A stretch of DNA of 64,000 nt from RBG-16-66-20 sp052386675 (GTDB lineage Bacteria; Pseudomonadota; Gammaproteobacteria; Burkholderiales; SG8-39). The position numbers and the translations under genes were made by a program. The DNA lies in NCBI GenBank assembly GCA_052386675.1, contig JBQTJX010000030.1, forward strand, positions 1 to 64,000, written 5' to 3'. Position 1 is the first letter of the stretch. Every line of letters starts with the position of its first letter. Positions 55,713-63,196 of the stretch are shown piece after piece. The notes under the pieces are model-generated. The model searched no databases and had not been told where the DNA came from. It saw nothing but the letters and a program-made list of their open reading frames with translations.

Positions 55713-56540
55713 TCAGCGCTTCGCGAACCGCAGCGTGAAGCGGTCGCTCTCGCCGATCGCCTGGTATTTCGCCCGGTCCTGGTCCTTCAGGCGCCAGGTC
55801 GGCGGCAGCGTCCACACGCCTGCGGGATGATCCTTGGTGTCGCGCGGGTTGGCGTTCACTTCCGACACACCGGCCAGCCGGAACCCGGCGCGCTGGATGA
55901 CGCGAATGGCGTAGTCCTCGCGCACGTAGCCGGACTTCATCTGCGCCTCCTGCGCGAGGTCGGTGCGCCCGCGATGGTCCACCACGCCCAGCACCCCGCC
56001 CGGCTTCAGCGCCCGGTGGAAGGCGCGCAGCGCCCCATCCACCTCGCCGCGCTCGATCCAGTTGTGCAGGTTGCGGAAGGTGAGCACGAAGTCGGCGCTG
56101 CCCGGCGGCGCGACGTCATGCCGGTCGGCGTTGAACTTCGTCACCACCACCTTGCCGTAGAGATCCGGCTGGTCCCGGAGGCGCGCCAGCAGCCGCTGGT
56201 GGTCCGCGAGGTATTGCGGCGGCGCAAGCTCGTCGCGGTTGGCGGCAATGTAGCGCCCCTGCGCCGCCAGCCATGGCGCGAGAATCTCCATGTAATAGCC
56301 GCCGCTGCCGGGCAGGATCTCCACCACCGTGCTGGCGGGCTGGACGCCGAAGAAGGCCAGCGTCTCCGCCGGATGCCGGAACGGGTCCCGGGCGACGTTC
56401 GCCGCCCTGCGGTGGGCGCCCGAGAGCAGCGGCGTGAAGCTGCCGCCGACCTGGACCGGCGCCGGCGCGCAGCCGGCCAGCGCGAGGGCGCCCAGCGCCA
56501 AAGAAAAACGGCGCCGCGAGGCGCCGCTTCCGACGTTCAT
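55713..56540 (-). CDS. Exported SAM-methyltransferase-like protein with Tat/lipobox leader
   Basis: 275 residues. Leader SRRRFSLALGALALAGC carries a twin-Arg-like motif (Arg9-Arg10) and a lipobox with Cys24, so it is predicted to be an exported lipoprotein. The rest is a class I methyltransferase fold: VVEILPGSGGYYMEILAPWL as motif I near 75-90, and ADFVLTFRNLHNWIERGEVDGAL. An SAM-dependent enzyme outside the cytoplasm is puzzling, since SAM is not expected there. Substrate unknown. It follows the ABC substrate-binding gene, whose terminator overlaps its first codons. Confidence 0.75.
   Translation of the reverse strand: MNVGSGASRRRFSLALGALALAGCAPAPVQVGGSFTPLLSGAHRRAANVARDPFRHPAETLAFFGVQPASTVVEILPGSGGYYMEILAPWLAAQGRYIAANRDELAPPQYLADHQRLLARLRDQPDLYGKVVVTKFNADRHDVAPPGSADFVLTFRNLHNWIERGEVDGALRAFHRALKPGGVLGVVDHRGRTDLAQEAQMKSGYVREDYAIRVIQRAGFRLAGVSEVNANPRDTKDHPAGVWTLPPTWRLKDQDRAKYQAIGESDRFTLRFAKR
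56500..56526 (-). terminator. Intrinsic terminator inside the methyltransferase 5' end
   Basis: On the minus strand CGGCGCC-TCGC-GGCGCCG, a 7-bp stem with a 4-base loop, is followed by TTTTTCTTT. It lies within codons 5-14 of the methyltransferase gene and 26 bases after the ABC substrate-binding protein stop. Same loop sequence and same placement as the terminator after mshA. Confidence 0.78.
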
Positions 56541-56551
56541 GCCCGGTTTCC

Positions 56552-57718
56552 TCAGTTGGTGAGGTAGTCGGTCAACGTCACCCACTTGCCGCCCTGGATC
56601 TGGCACAGGCGCGCACGGTTGGAGCCCAGGTGGTTGGTGGCGGTGAACTTCTGCTCGTCGAAGCCGAACATGTCGCGCGGGACGACGATGCTCTCCAGCG
56701 CCTTGGCGAAGCTGTCGTTGGTCAGCTTCGGTCCGGCCTTCTCGGCCGCCATGGCGAACATCGACACCATGGAGTAGCCGTAGGCGGCGAAGATGTCGCC
56801 GTCGGCGTTGTAGGTCTTCTTGTAGCCGGCCATCCAGTTGCGCACGTTGGCCGAGGCGTCGTCCGCGTACGGGTAGTTGCTGGTGCAGGCGGAGTAGAAG
56901 CCCTCGACCAGGCCTTTGCCCAGCGCATGGATCAGGTGCGTGTAGCTGGCGGTGGTGCCGATGAAGTCGGCGTTGAAGCCAAGCTTCCTCGCGGTGGCGA
57001 TGGTGCCGATGGTCTCGCGGATGATGGTGCCCATCACCACTGCCTCGCAACCCGCGCCGCGCATCTTCTGCACCTGCGAGGAGAAGTCGGTGGCGCCACG
57101 CTTGTAGGTGGTGACCTCGTGGTACTTCATGCCGAGGTCCTTGAGCGCCGCCTCGCCGCCGCCGTGCACTTCCAGGCCGAAGTCGTCGTCCTGGTACAGG
57201 GAACAGATGCGCTTGTGTCCCTTGTCCTTGATCAGGTGCTTCAGCCCGGCGCGCATCTGGTCGAAGTAGGTGGCGGCGAAGGAGTACTTGTACTTGTGCA
57301 GCGGCTCGTACATCTGGCGCGCGGCGGCCAGCGGGAACAGGTGCAGCACGCCCTTGTCCAGGTACAGCGGCATCGCGGCCATGGCGGTCGGGGTGCCGAT
57401 GGAACCGATGGCGGCGAAGATCCTGTCCTTCTGGATCATCTTCTGCGCCGCGAGCACGGCCTTCTTCGGGTCGTAGCCATGGTCCTCGACCACCAGCTTG
57501 ATCTTGCGGCCGTGGATCCCGCCCGAGGCGTTGATCTCGTCCACGCGCATGCGCATGCCGTTCACGGCCGGCTTGGAGAACGGCGCCACCGGGCCGGACA
57601 GGTCCTGGGCGGTGCCGATCACGATCTCCTTCGCGCTGACGCCCTGGCCCTGGGCATGCGCGAGGCCGGCGAAGCCGAAGGCGGCGGCGGTGGCAATGGC
57701 TGCGATGGTGCGGTTCAT
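56552..57718 (-). CDS. ABC transporter substrate-binding protein (Leu/Ile/Val or carboxylate type)
   Basis: 388 residues. Sec signal peptide (IAAIATAAAFGFAGLAHA) then the periplasmic-binding fold of the LivJ/HmtA group: EIVIGTAQDLSGPVAPFSKPAVNGMRMRVDEINASGGI in overlapping blocks. Strong GGAGG before ATG. It should present the ligand to the LivHMGF parts encoded upstream on the same strand. The acyl-CoA ligase in the operon suggests the ligand is a carboxylic acid rather than an amino acid; that is inference. Confidence 0.9.
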   Translation of the reverse strand: MNRTIAAIATAAAFGFAGLAHAQGQGVSAKEIVIGTAQDLSGPVAPFSKPAVNGMRMRVDEINASGGIHGRKIKLVVEDHGYDPKKAVLAAQKMIQKDRIFAAIGSIGTPTAMAAMPLYLDKGVLHLFPLAAARQMYEPLHKYKYSFAATYFDQMRAGLKHLIKDKGHKRICSLYQDDDFGLEVHGGGEAALKDLGMKYHEVTTYKRGATDFSSQVQKMRGAGCEAVVMGTIIRETIGTIATARKLGFNADFIGTTASYTHLIHALGKGLVEGFYSACTSNYPYADDASANVRNWMAGYKKTYNADGDIFAAYGYSMVSMFAMAAEKAGPKLTNDSFAKALESIVVPRDMFGFDEQKFTATNHLGSNRARLCQIQGGKWVTLTDYLTN

Positions 57719-57762
57719 GCTGTTTCCCTCCTCCAGAGAGTGTTCGGGACGATTCTATCCTA

Positions 57763-57803
57763 TGCCGCGGGCGGCATCCTTCCTGCCGCGGGCGGCATCC
57801 TTC
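57763..57803. repeat. Tandem 21-base direct repeat after the acyl-CoA ligase gene
   Basis: TGCCGCGGGCGGCATCCTTC occurs twice in tandem, at 57763-57782 and 57784-57803. The second copy reaches the ligase stop codon. Each copy contains TGCCGC/GCGGCA arms with a 2-base spacer. The rest of the 83-base gap before the ABC substrate-binding gene is unremarkable. Confidence 0.8.
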
Positions 57804-59655
57804 ACGCCGCTTCCCTCACATACATGGACTCGATCAGGTCGCGGTACTTCTCGTTCACGAGCTTCCTCTTCAATTTCATGGTCGGGGTCAGCTCCTCGTC
57901 CTCGGCGGTGAGCTTCTGCTCGATGAGGCGGAACTTCTTCACCTGCTCGACCCTGGCAAAGTGCTTGTTGACCCGGTCGATCTCGGCCTGCACCAGGGCC
58001 TGTATCTCGGGCCGGCGGCACAGGCTGGCGAAGTTGGAGAACGGGATGGCGTTGTCCTGGGCGTAGCGTTCGACGTTCTCGTGGTCGATCATGACCAGCG
58101 CCGCCAGGTAGGGGCGCTTTTCGCCGATCACCACCGCGTCGGTGATGTACGGGGAGAACTTGATCTGGTTCTCGAACTCCGAAGGCGTGATGTTCTTGCC
58201 GCCGGCGGTGATGATGATGTCCTTCATGCGGTCGGTGATGAAGAAATAGCCCTGCGCGTCCACCTTGCCGACATCGCCCGTGTGCAGCCAGCCGTCCTTC
58301 AGGGTCTCGGCGGTCTTCTCGGGCTGGTTGAGGTAGCCCATGAACACGCCCGGGCCGCGCACCAGCAATTCGCCCTCCGCCGACACCTTGACCTCGGAGG
58401 GCGGCATCATCGGGCCGATGGAGCCCGGGACCACCGCGCCGCTCGGGTTGCCGGTCACCGCGCCGCAGCTCTCGGTCTGGCCCCAGACCTCCACCATCTC
58501 CAGGCCCAGCGCCATGTACCAGCGCACCAGGTCCGGGGAGATCGGCGCGGCGCCCGTGATCAGGATGCGCGCCCGGTGCACGCCGATTGCGCGGCGCACG
58601 TTGTTCAGCACCAGGACCCGCGCCAGCCAGAAGGCGAGCGCGAGGCCGGCCGGGACCGTCTTTCTCTCCTCGCGCAGCTTCGCCTGGCGCATGCCGATGC
58701 CGATGGCGAGCTTGTAGGCCCGCTGCTGGAACCAGCCGGCTTCCTTCAGGCCGATCATCACCGCGGAATAGAACTTCTCCCATACCCGGGGCACCGCGGT
58801 GAACACCGTGGGCGAGATCTCGCGCACGTTCTCCGGGACGGTTTCCGGGTTCTCGACGAAATTGAGCACGGCGCCGGTGTAGAGGGCGTGGTATTCGCCG
58901 CCGACGCGCTCCGCGATGTGGCACAGCGGCAGGAACGCCATGCGCTCGTCGTTGCCGTCCTGCGGGAACGAAGCCTGGTAGGCGGCGCAGGTGGCCATGA
59001 TGTTCCGGTGCGAGATCATCGCGCCCTTGGGCTTGCCGGTGGTGCCCGAGGTATAGACCAGGATCGCGAGGTCCTCGGGCTTGCGCGCGGCGAGTCGCCG
59101 TTCCCACTCCCCGGGGTGCGCGGCGTCGTGCGCGCGGCCCAGCTCCCGCAGCCGGTCCAGGCTCAGCACCTGCGGGTCGTCCAGCTCGCGCAGGCCGTCC
59201 ATGTCGAAGACGATGATCTTGCGCAGCTTCGGCATGCGTTCGCGGACTTCCAGCACCTTGTCCAGCTGCTCGTCGTCCTCCACGAATGCATACACGCTGC
59301 CGGAGTCGTTGCCCAGGTACTCGACCTGCGCCGCGGCGTCTGTCGGATAGACGCCGTTGACCACGCCGCCGGCGCACAGCGCGCCCATGTCGGCGGTGAC
59401 CCATTCCTGGTTGGTGTTGGACAGGATGGACACCACCTCGCCCGGCTCGAAGCCCAGCGCCGCCAGGCCCATGCCGGTTTCGCGCACCGCCTGCCCGAGT
59501 TCCTCCCAGCGCACCGCATGCCAGATGCCCAGGTGCTTCTGCCGGAAGATGGTCCTGCCGGCGCGCGACTGCACGCCGGCCCAGAACATCGCCGGAATCG
59601 TGGTGTGCTCGGCCAAGGCCGGACTGTTCATCGCCACTGCTTCTTTTTCTTCCAT
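57802..59655 (-). CDS. Long-chain-type acyl-CoA ligase (AMP-forming)
   Basis: 617 residues from an ATG at 59655 with AGGGGG 8 bases upstream; ATG at 59631, overlapping the livF stop, is an alternative. AMP-binding motif LAILVYTSGTTGKPKGAMISHRN near 185-205, then WGQTESCGAVTGNPSG near 385-400 and the hinge GWLHTGDVGKVDAQGYFFITDRMKD near 455-480. It activates a fatty or aromatic acid to acyl-CoA. Position inside the liv operon suggests it traps the imported acid. Related to FadD15-like enzymes by length. Confidence 0.93.
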   Translation of the reverse strand: MEEKEAVAMNSPALAEHTTIPAMFWAGVQSRAGRTIFRQKHLGIWHAVRWEELGQAVRETGMGLAALGFEPGEVVSILSNTNQEWVTADMGALCAGGVVNGVYPTDAAAQVEYLGNDSGSVYAFVEDDEQLDKVLEVRERMPKLRKIIVFDMDGLRELDDPQVLSLDRLRELGRAHDAAHPGEWERRLAARKPEDLAILVYTSGTTGKPKGAMISHRNIMATCAAYQASFPQDGNDERMAFLPLCHIAERVGGEYHALYTGAVLNFVENPETVPENVREISPTVFTAVPRVWEKFYSAVMIGLKEAGWFQQRAYKLAIGIGMRQAKLREERKTVPAGLALAFWLARVLVLNNVRRAIGVHRARILITGAAPISPDLVRWYMALGLEMVEVWGQTESCGAVTGNPSGAVVPGSIGPMMPPSEVKVSAEGELLVRGPGVFMGYLNQPEKTAETLKDGWLHTGDVGKVDAQGYFFITDRMKDIIITAGGKNITPSEFENQIKFSPYITDAVVIGEKRPYLAALVMIDHENVERYAQDNAIPFSNFASLCRRPEIQALVQAEIDRVNKHFARVEQVKKFRLIEQKLTAEDEELTPTMKLKRKLVNEKYRDLIESMYVREAA

Positions 59656-60410
59656 CTGCGCTGCCCCCTGACGCCCTCGGACTTCATCCCGAGGTAGAAC
59701 TCCTGCACGTCTTCCTTGCGGGCCAGGTTGGCGCAGGTGTCTTCCATCACGATGCGCCCGACCTCGAGCACGTAGCCGAACTCGGCCACCTCCAGCGCCA
59801 TGTTGGCATTCTGCTCCACCAGCAGGATGGTGGTGCCCTGTTCCTTGTTGATGCGCGTGATGATGCGGAAAATCTCCTGGGTCAGCAGCGGCGACAGGCC
59901 CAGGCTGGGCTCGTCCATCAGCATCAGCTTGGGCCGCGACAGCATCGCCCGGCTGATGGCCAGCATCTGTTGCTGGCCGCCCGAGAGCAACCCCGCTTCC
60001 TGCTTCGCCCGCTCCTTGAGGATCGGGAAGTAGCCGTAGACCAGCTCGATGTCGCTCGCCACCCCGGCTGCGTCGCCGCGGGTGTAGGCGCCCATCCTCA
60101 GGTTCTCCTCGACCGACAACAGCGGGAACACTTCGCGCCCCTCCGGCACGTGGCCGATGCCGCGGCGCACGATCACTGCGGGGTCCTTGCGCTGGATGTC
60201 CTCGCCCTCGAAGCGGATCTGGCCCTTGCGCGGGTCGATGATCCCGGAGATGGTCTTCAGGATGGTGGACTTGCCGGCGCCATTGGCGCCCAGCACGGTG
60301 ACGATCTTGCCGCGCGGCACCTTGAGGCTCACGCCGCGCAACGCCTGCACCGGGCCGTAGCTGGCCTCGATGTTGGCCAGCTCGAGGATGATGTCCGCGC
60401 TGTCGCTCAC
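59628..60410 (-). CDS. livF: Branched-chain-type ABC transporter ATP-binding protein LivF
   Basis: 260 residues from a GTG. Walker A GANGAGKST near 41, Q-loop, signature LLSGGQQQMLAISRAM near 142, Walker B LMLMDEPSLGLSP near 165. The LivF hallmark RGIGHVPEGREVFPLLSVEENL is present. A basic C-terminal tail (RGQRRWKKKKQWR) is longer than usual. Ends 3 bases after livG and overlaps the ligase start by 28 bases. Confidence 0.93.
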   Translation of the reverse strand: MSDSADIILELANIEASYGPVQALRGVSLKVPRGKIVTVLGANGAGKSTILKTISGIIDPRKGQIRFEGEDIQRKDPAVIVRRGIGHVPEGREVFPLLSVEENLRMGAYTRGDAAGVASDIELVYGYFPILKERAKQEAGLLSGGQQQMLAISRAMLSRPKLMLMDEPSLGLSPLLTQEIFRIITRINKEQGTTILLVEQNANMALEVAEFGYVLEVGRIVMEDTCANLARKEDVQEFYLGMKSEGVRGQRRWKKKKQWR

Positions 60411-60412
60411 GT

Positions 60413-61177
60413 TCAGGCGGCCTTGCCCAGGTAGGCCTCGATCACCGCCGGGTGCGCCTGCACCTCGGCCGCGGTGCCCTCGGCAAGCACGGTGCCCATG
60501 TTGAGCGCCAGCACGCGGTCCGAGACCCGCGACACCAGGTTCATGTCGTGCTCCACCATCAGCACCGTGATGCCCAGGTGGCGCTTGATGTCCTCGATCC
60601 AGAACGCCATGTCGTCGGTTTCCTCGGGGTTCAGGCCCGAGGAGGGCTCATCGAGCAGCAGCAGCTTGGGCTCGGTGGCGAGCGCGCGACCCAGCTCCAC
60701 CACCTTGCGCACGCCGTAGGGCAGCCCCGCCACGAGGCTGTCGCGGAACTTGGCCAGCTCCAGGAAATCGATCACCTTTTCCACCGCTTCGCGCTGCGCG
60801 ATCTCGGCCTGGCGCACCGAGGCCGTGAAGAGCATCTCCTGCCACAGCGAGGTGCGGCGGTGCCGGTGGCGGCCGATGAGCAGGTTCTGCAGCACGGTGG
60901 CGTGCTCGAACAGCTCGATGTTCTGGAAGGTGCGCGCGATGCCAAGGTCCGCCACCGTGTGCGGCGCCAGACCGGTGAGGTCGCGCCCCTCGTACAGGAT
61001 GCGGCCGCTGGTCGCCGGGTAGATCAGGCCGATCAGGTTGAAGATGGTCGTCTTGCCGGCGCCGTTGGGGCCGATGATGGTGAACACCTCGCCGCGCTTC
61101 ACCTCGAAGCCGACCTTGTCCACCGCGACCACGCCACCGAAGCGGATGCCGAGGTTCTCGACCTTGAAGAAGCTCAT
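60413..61177 (-). CDS. livG: Branched-chain-type ABC transporter ATP-binding protein LivG
   Basis: 254 residues from an ATG at 61177 (GTG at 61189 possible). Walker A GPNGAGKTT near 36-44, LivG-specific GIARTFQNIELFEHATVLQNLLIG, signature LPYGVRKVVELGRAL (the LSGG region is LPYG, as common in LivG), and Walker B LLLLDEPSSGLNPEE. Pairs with LivF on the cytoplasmic face of LivHM. Confidence 0.92.
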   Translation of the reverse strand: MSFFKVENLGIRFGGVVAVDKVGFEVKRGEVFTIIGPNGAGKTTIFNLIGLIYPATSGRILYEGRDLTGLAPHTVADLGIARTFQNIELFEHATVLQNLLIGRHRHRRTSLWQEMLFTASVRQAEIAQREAVEKVIDFLELAKFRDSLVAGLPYGVRKVVELGRALATEPKLLLLDEPSSGLNPEETDDMAFWIEDIKRHLGITVLMVEHDMNLVSRVSDRVLALNMGTVLAEGTAAEVQAHPAVIEAYLGKAA

Positions 61178-61196
61178 GCTGGCAGGCACCCGCGCA

Positions 61197-62270
61197 TCAG
61201 CGCAGCCTTTCCGACTTCATGTAGCTCTTCTGCCGCCGGAACATGCCCTTGCGGTAGAAGGGGAACAGCTCGAAGTAGGTGCGTATCTTGAGCCATCTTC
61301 CATACAGGCCGAGCGGCTCGAAGATGATCACCAGGATCAGGATCACGCCGAACACCACCGCCTGCATCCCGGCGGGCACCACGCCCTCCGGCAGCCAGCC
61401 CTTGGCGATGGAAATCAGCTGCGGCAGCACGATGATGAAGGTGGCGCCCAGCACGGCGCCGTGCAGGAAGCCGATGCCGCCCAGGATCACGATGGTGATC
61501 AGCTCGATGGACTGGAACAGCGTGAACTGCTCGGGCGAGATGAAGGCCAGCTTGTGCGCGTAGAGCGCGCCGCCAACGCCGGTGAGCGCCGCGGAGAAGG
61601 CGAAGGCGACGGTCTTGTACTTGGCCAGGTGCACGCCCATGCAGGAGGCCGAGACCTCGGAGTCGCGGATGGCGACGAAGGCGCGCCCGGTGGGCGAGCG
61701 CAGCAGGTTCACGCAGGCGAGGCAGCAGATCACCGTCAGCGCAAGGCACAGGTAGTAGAACTCCGCGTCCGATTCCAGCTCCCAGCCCAGGATCTGCACC
61801 GGCTTCAGGTGCTTGCCCTCGTTGCCGCCGGTAAGCGAGTGCCAGCGCGCGATGATCTCCTCGACGATGACGTTGAAGGCGAGCGTGGCGATGGTGAGGT
61901 AGATGCCCTTGAGGCGCAGCGCGGGCAGGCCGACGATGATGCCCACCACCGCGGCGAACAGCGCCGCGCAGCTGATCGAGATGAAGAACGGCACGCCCGC
62001 CGCCTGCAGCAGCGCCTCGGTGTAGGCCCCCACGGCCAGGAACGCCGCGTGGCCGAGGGACACCTGGCCGGTGAAGCCGGTGAGCATCATCAGGCCGAAA
62101 CCGACGATGGAATAGATCAGGATGAAGTGCAGCTGCGACATGACGTACTCGCCGGCCCACCAGGGCGCGAGCAGCAGCGCCACGGCGAGCACGCCGTACC
62201 AGAAGCGCTGGCCGCCGTGCTTGAAGAGGCGGATGTCCTGCTCGTAGTCGGTCTTGAAGACGAAGCGCAC
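61197..62270 (-). CDS. livM: Branched-chain-type ABC transporter permease LivM
   Basis: 357 residues from a GTG. About nine to ten membrane helices with the LivM signature GFTGQVSLGHAAFLAVGAYTEALL near 90-115 and the coupling region FVAIRDSEVSASCMGVHLAKYKTVAFAFSAAL near 210-240. Forms the channel with LivH. Length and helices are typical. Confidence 0.92.
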   Translation of the reverse strand: MRFVFKTDYEQDIRLFKHGGQRFWYGVLAVALLLAPWWAGEYVMSQLHFILIYSIVGFGLMMLTGFTGQVSLGHAAFLAVGAYTEALLQAAGVPFFISISCAALFAAVVGIIVGLPALRLKGIYLTIATLAFNVIVEEIIARWHSLTGGNEGKHLKPVQILGWELESDAEFYYLCLALTVICCLACVNLLRSPTGRAFVAIRDSEVSASCMGVHLAKYKTVAFAFSAALTGVGGALYAHKLAFISPEQFTLFQSIELITIVILGGIGFLHGAVLGATFIIVLPQLISIAKGWLPEGVVPAGMQAVVFGVILILVIIFEPLGLYGRWLKIRTYFELFPFYRKGMFRRQKSYMKSERLR

Positions 62271-62282
62271 GGGTTCGGGCCC

Positions 62283-63161
62283 CTATACTTTCTTCCGGGC
62301 GGTTTCGCCGAATATGCCCGAGGGCCTGACCATCAGCACGACGAGCACCACCACATAGGCGGCGACGTCCTTGAAGCCCTCCGGGAGGTAGTACCCGGCG
62401 AGCGCCTCGACCACGCCGATGATCAGGCCGCCGACGATGGCGCCCGGCACGCTGCCGAAGCCGCCCAGCACCGCCGCCGGGAAGGCCTTCAGGCCGATGA
62501 AGCCCATGTTGGAGTGGATGAAGGTGGCCGGCGCGAGCAGGATGCCTGCGAACGCGGCGACGCCCGCCGACAGGCCCCAGATCATCATGTTGACCCGGCG
62601 CACCGGGATTCCCATGTAGTAGGCGGCGAGCTGGTTCTGCGAGGTGGCCTGCATCGCCACGCCCAGCTTGGAGAAGCGGAAGAAGAGGTACAGCACCGCG
62701 CACAGCGCCGCGGTCATGGCGATGACGCCCAGCTGCTGCACCGGCAGCACCACGCCGCCCACCTTCCAGATCTCGTCGGCGAACGGCGTCACGATCTGGT
62801 GGGTGTCGGTGCCCCAGCCGGGCACCATGGTGACCACGCCACGCGTGACGTAGCCGATGCCGATGGTGATCATCACCACGGTGAAGGCCGGTTGCCCGAG
62901 CACCGGCCGCAGCACGATGCGCTCGGCGAGCATGCCTACCACGCCCATGACAGATACCGCGAACAGGATGGTGGCCCAGTACGGCCAGCCCAGGATGACG
63001 CTCGCGGTGAGCGCGAAGAACGCGCCCAGCATCATCAGGTCGCCCTGGGCGAAATTGACGGTCTCGGTGGCCTTGTAGATCAGCACGAAGCCCAGCGCGA
63101 CCAGCGCGTAGACGCAGCCAAGCGAGACGCCCGCCACCAGCAGTTGCAGCAGATCGACCAA
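62283..63161 (-). CDS. livH: Branched-chain-type ABC transporter permease LivH
   Basis: 292 residues from a TTG at 63161 with a strong GGAGGAGGGG 2 bases upstream; the ORF further upstream to 63386 is antisense to the desaturase gene. About eight membrane helices, LivH signature LGFVLIYKATETVNFAQGDLMMLGAFFAL near 22-50 and GLKAFPAAVLGGFGSVPGAIVGGLIIG near 215-240. First gene of the transporter operon livH-M-G-F, followed by the ligase, substrate-binding and methyltransferase genes. Confidence 0.92.
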   Translation of the reverse strand: MVDLLQLLVAGVSLGCVYALVALGFVLIYKATETVNFAQGDLMMLGAFFALTASVILGWPYWATILFAVSVMGVVGMLAERIVLRPVLGQPAFTVVMITIGIGYVTRGVVTMVPGWGTDTHQIVTPFADEIWKVGGVVLPVQQLGVIAMTAALCAVLYLFFRFSKLGVAMQATSQNQLAAYYMGIPVRRVNMMIWGLSAGVAAFAGILLAPATFIHSNMGFIGLKAFPAAVLGGFGSVPGAIVGGLIIGVVEALAGYYLPEGFKDVAAYVVVLVVLMVRPSGIFGETARKKV

Positions 63162-63180
63162 AGCCCCTCCTCCGGCGCGA

Positions 63181-63190
63181 ATTGTACAAT
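63181..63190. promoter_or_regulatory. Palindromic ATTGTACAAT, shared divergent -10 candidate
   Basis: ATTGTACAAT lies in the 35-base gap between livH and the desaturase gene. It contains TACAAT, 5 of 6 matches to the -10 consensus, on both strands. Rightward transcription would begin at or just before the GTG at 63197, giving a leaderless mRNA. Leftward transcription would start near 63174, just ahead of the livH ribosome site. No good -35 boxes are seen. Confidence 0.45.
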
Positions 63191-63196
63191 CAGGCC

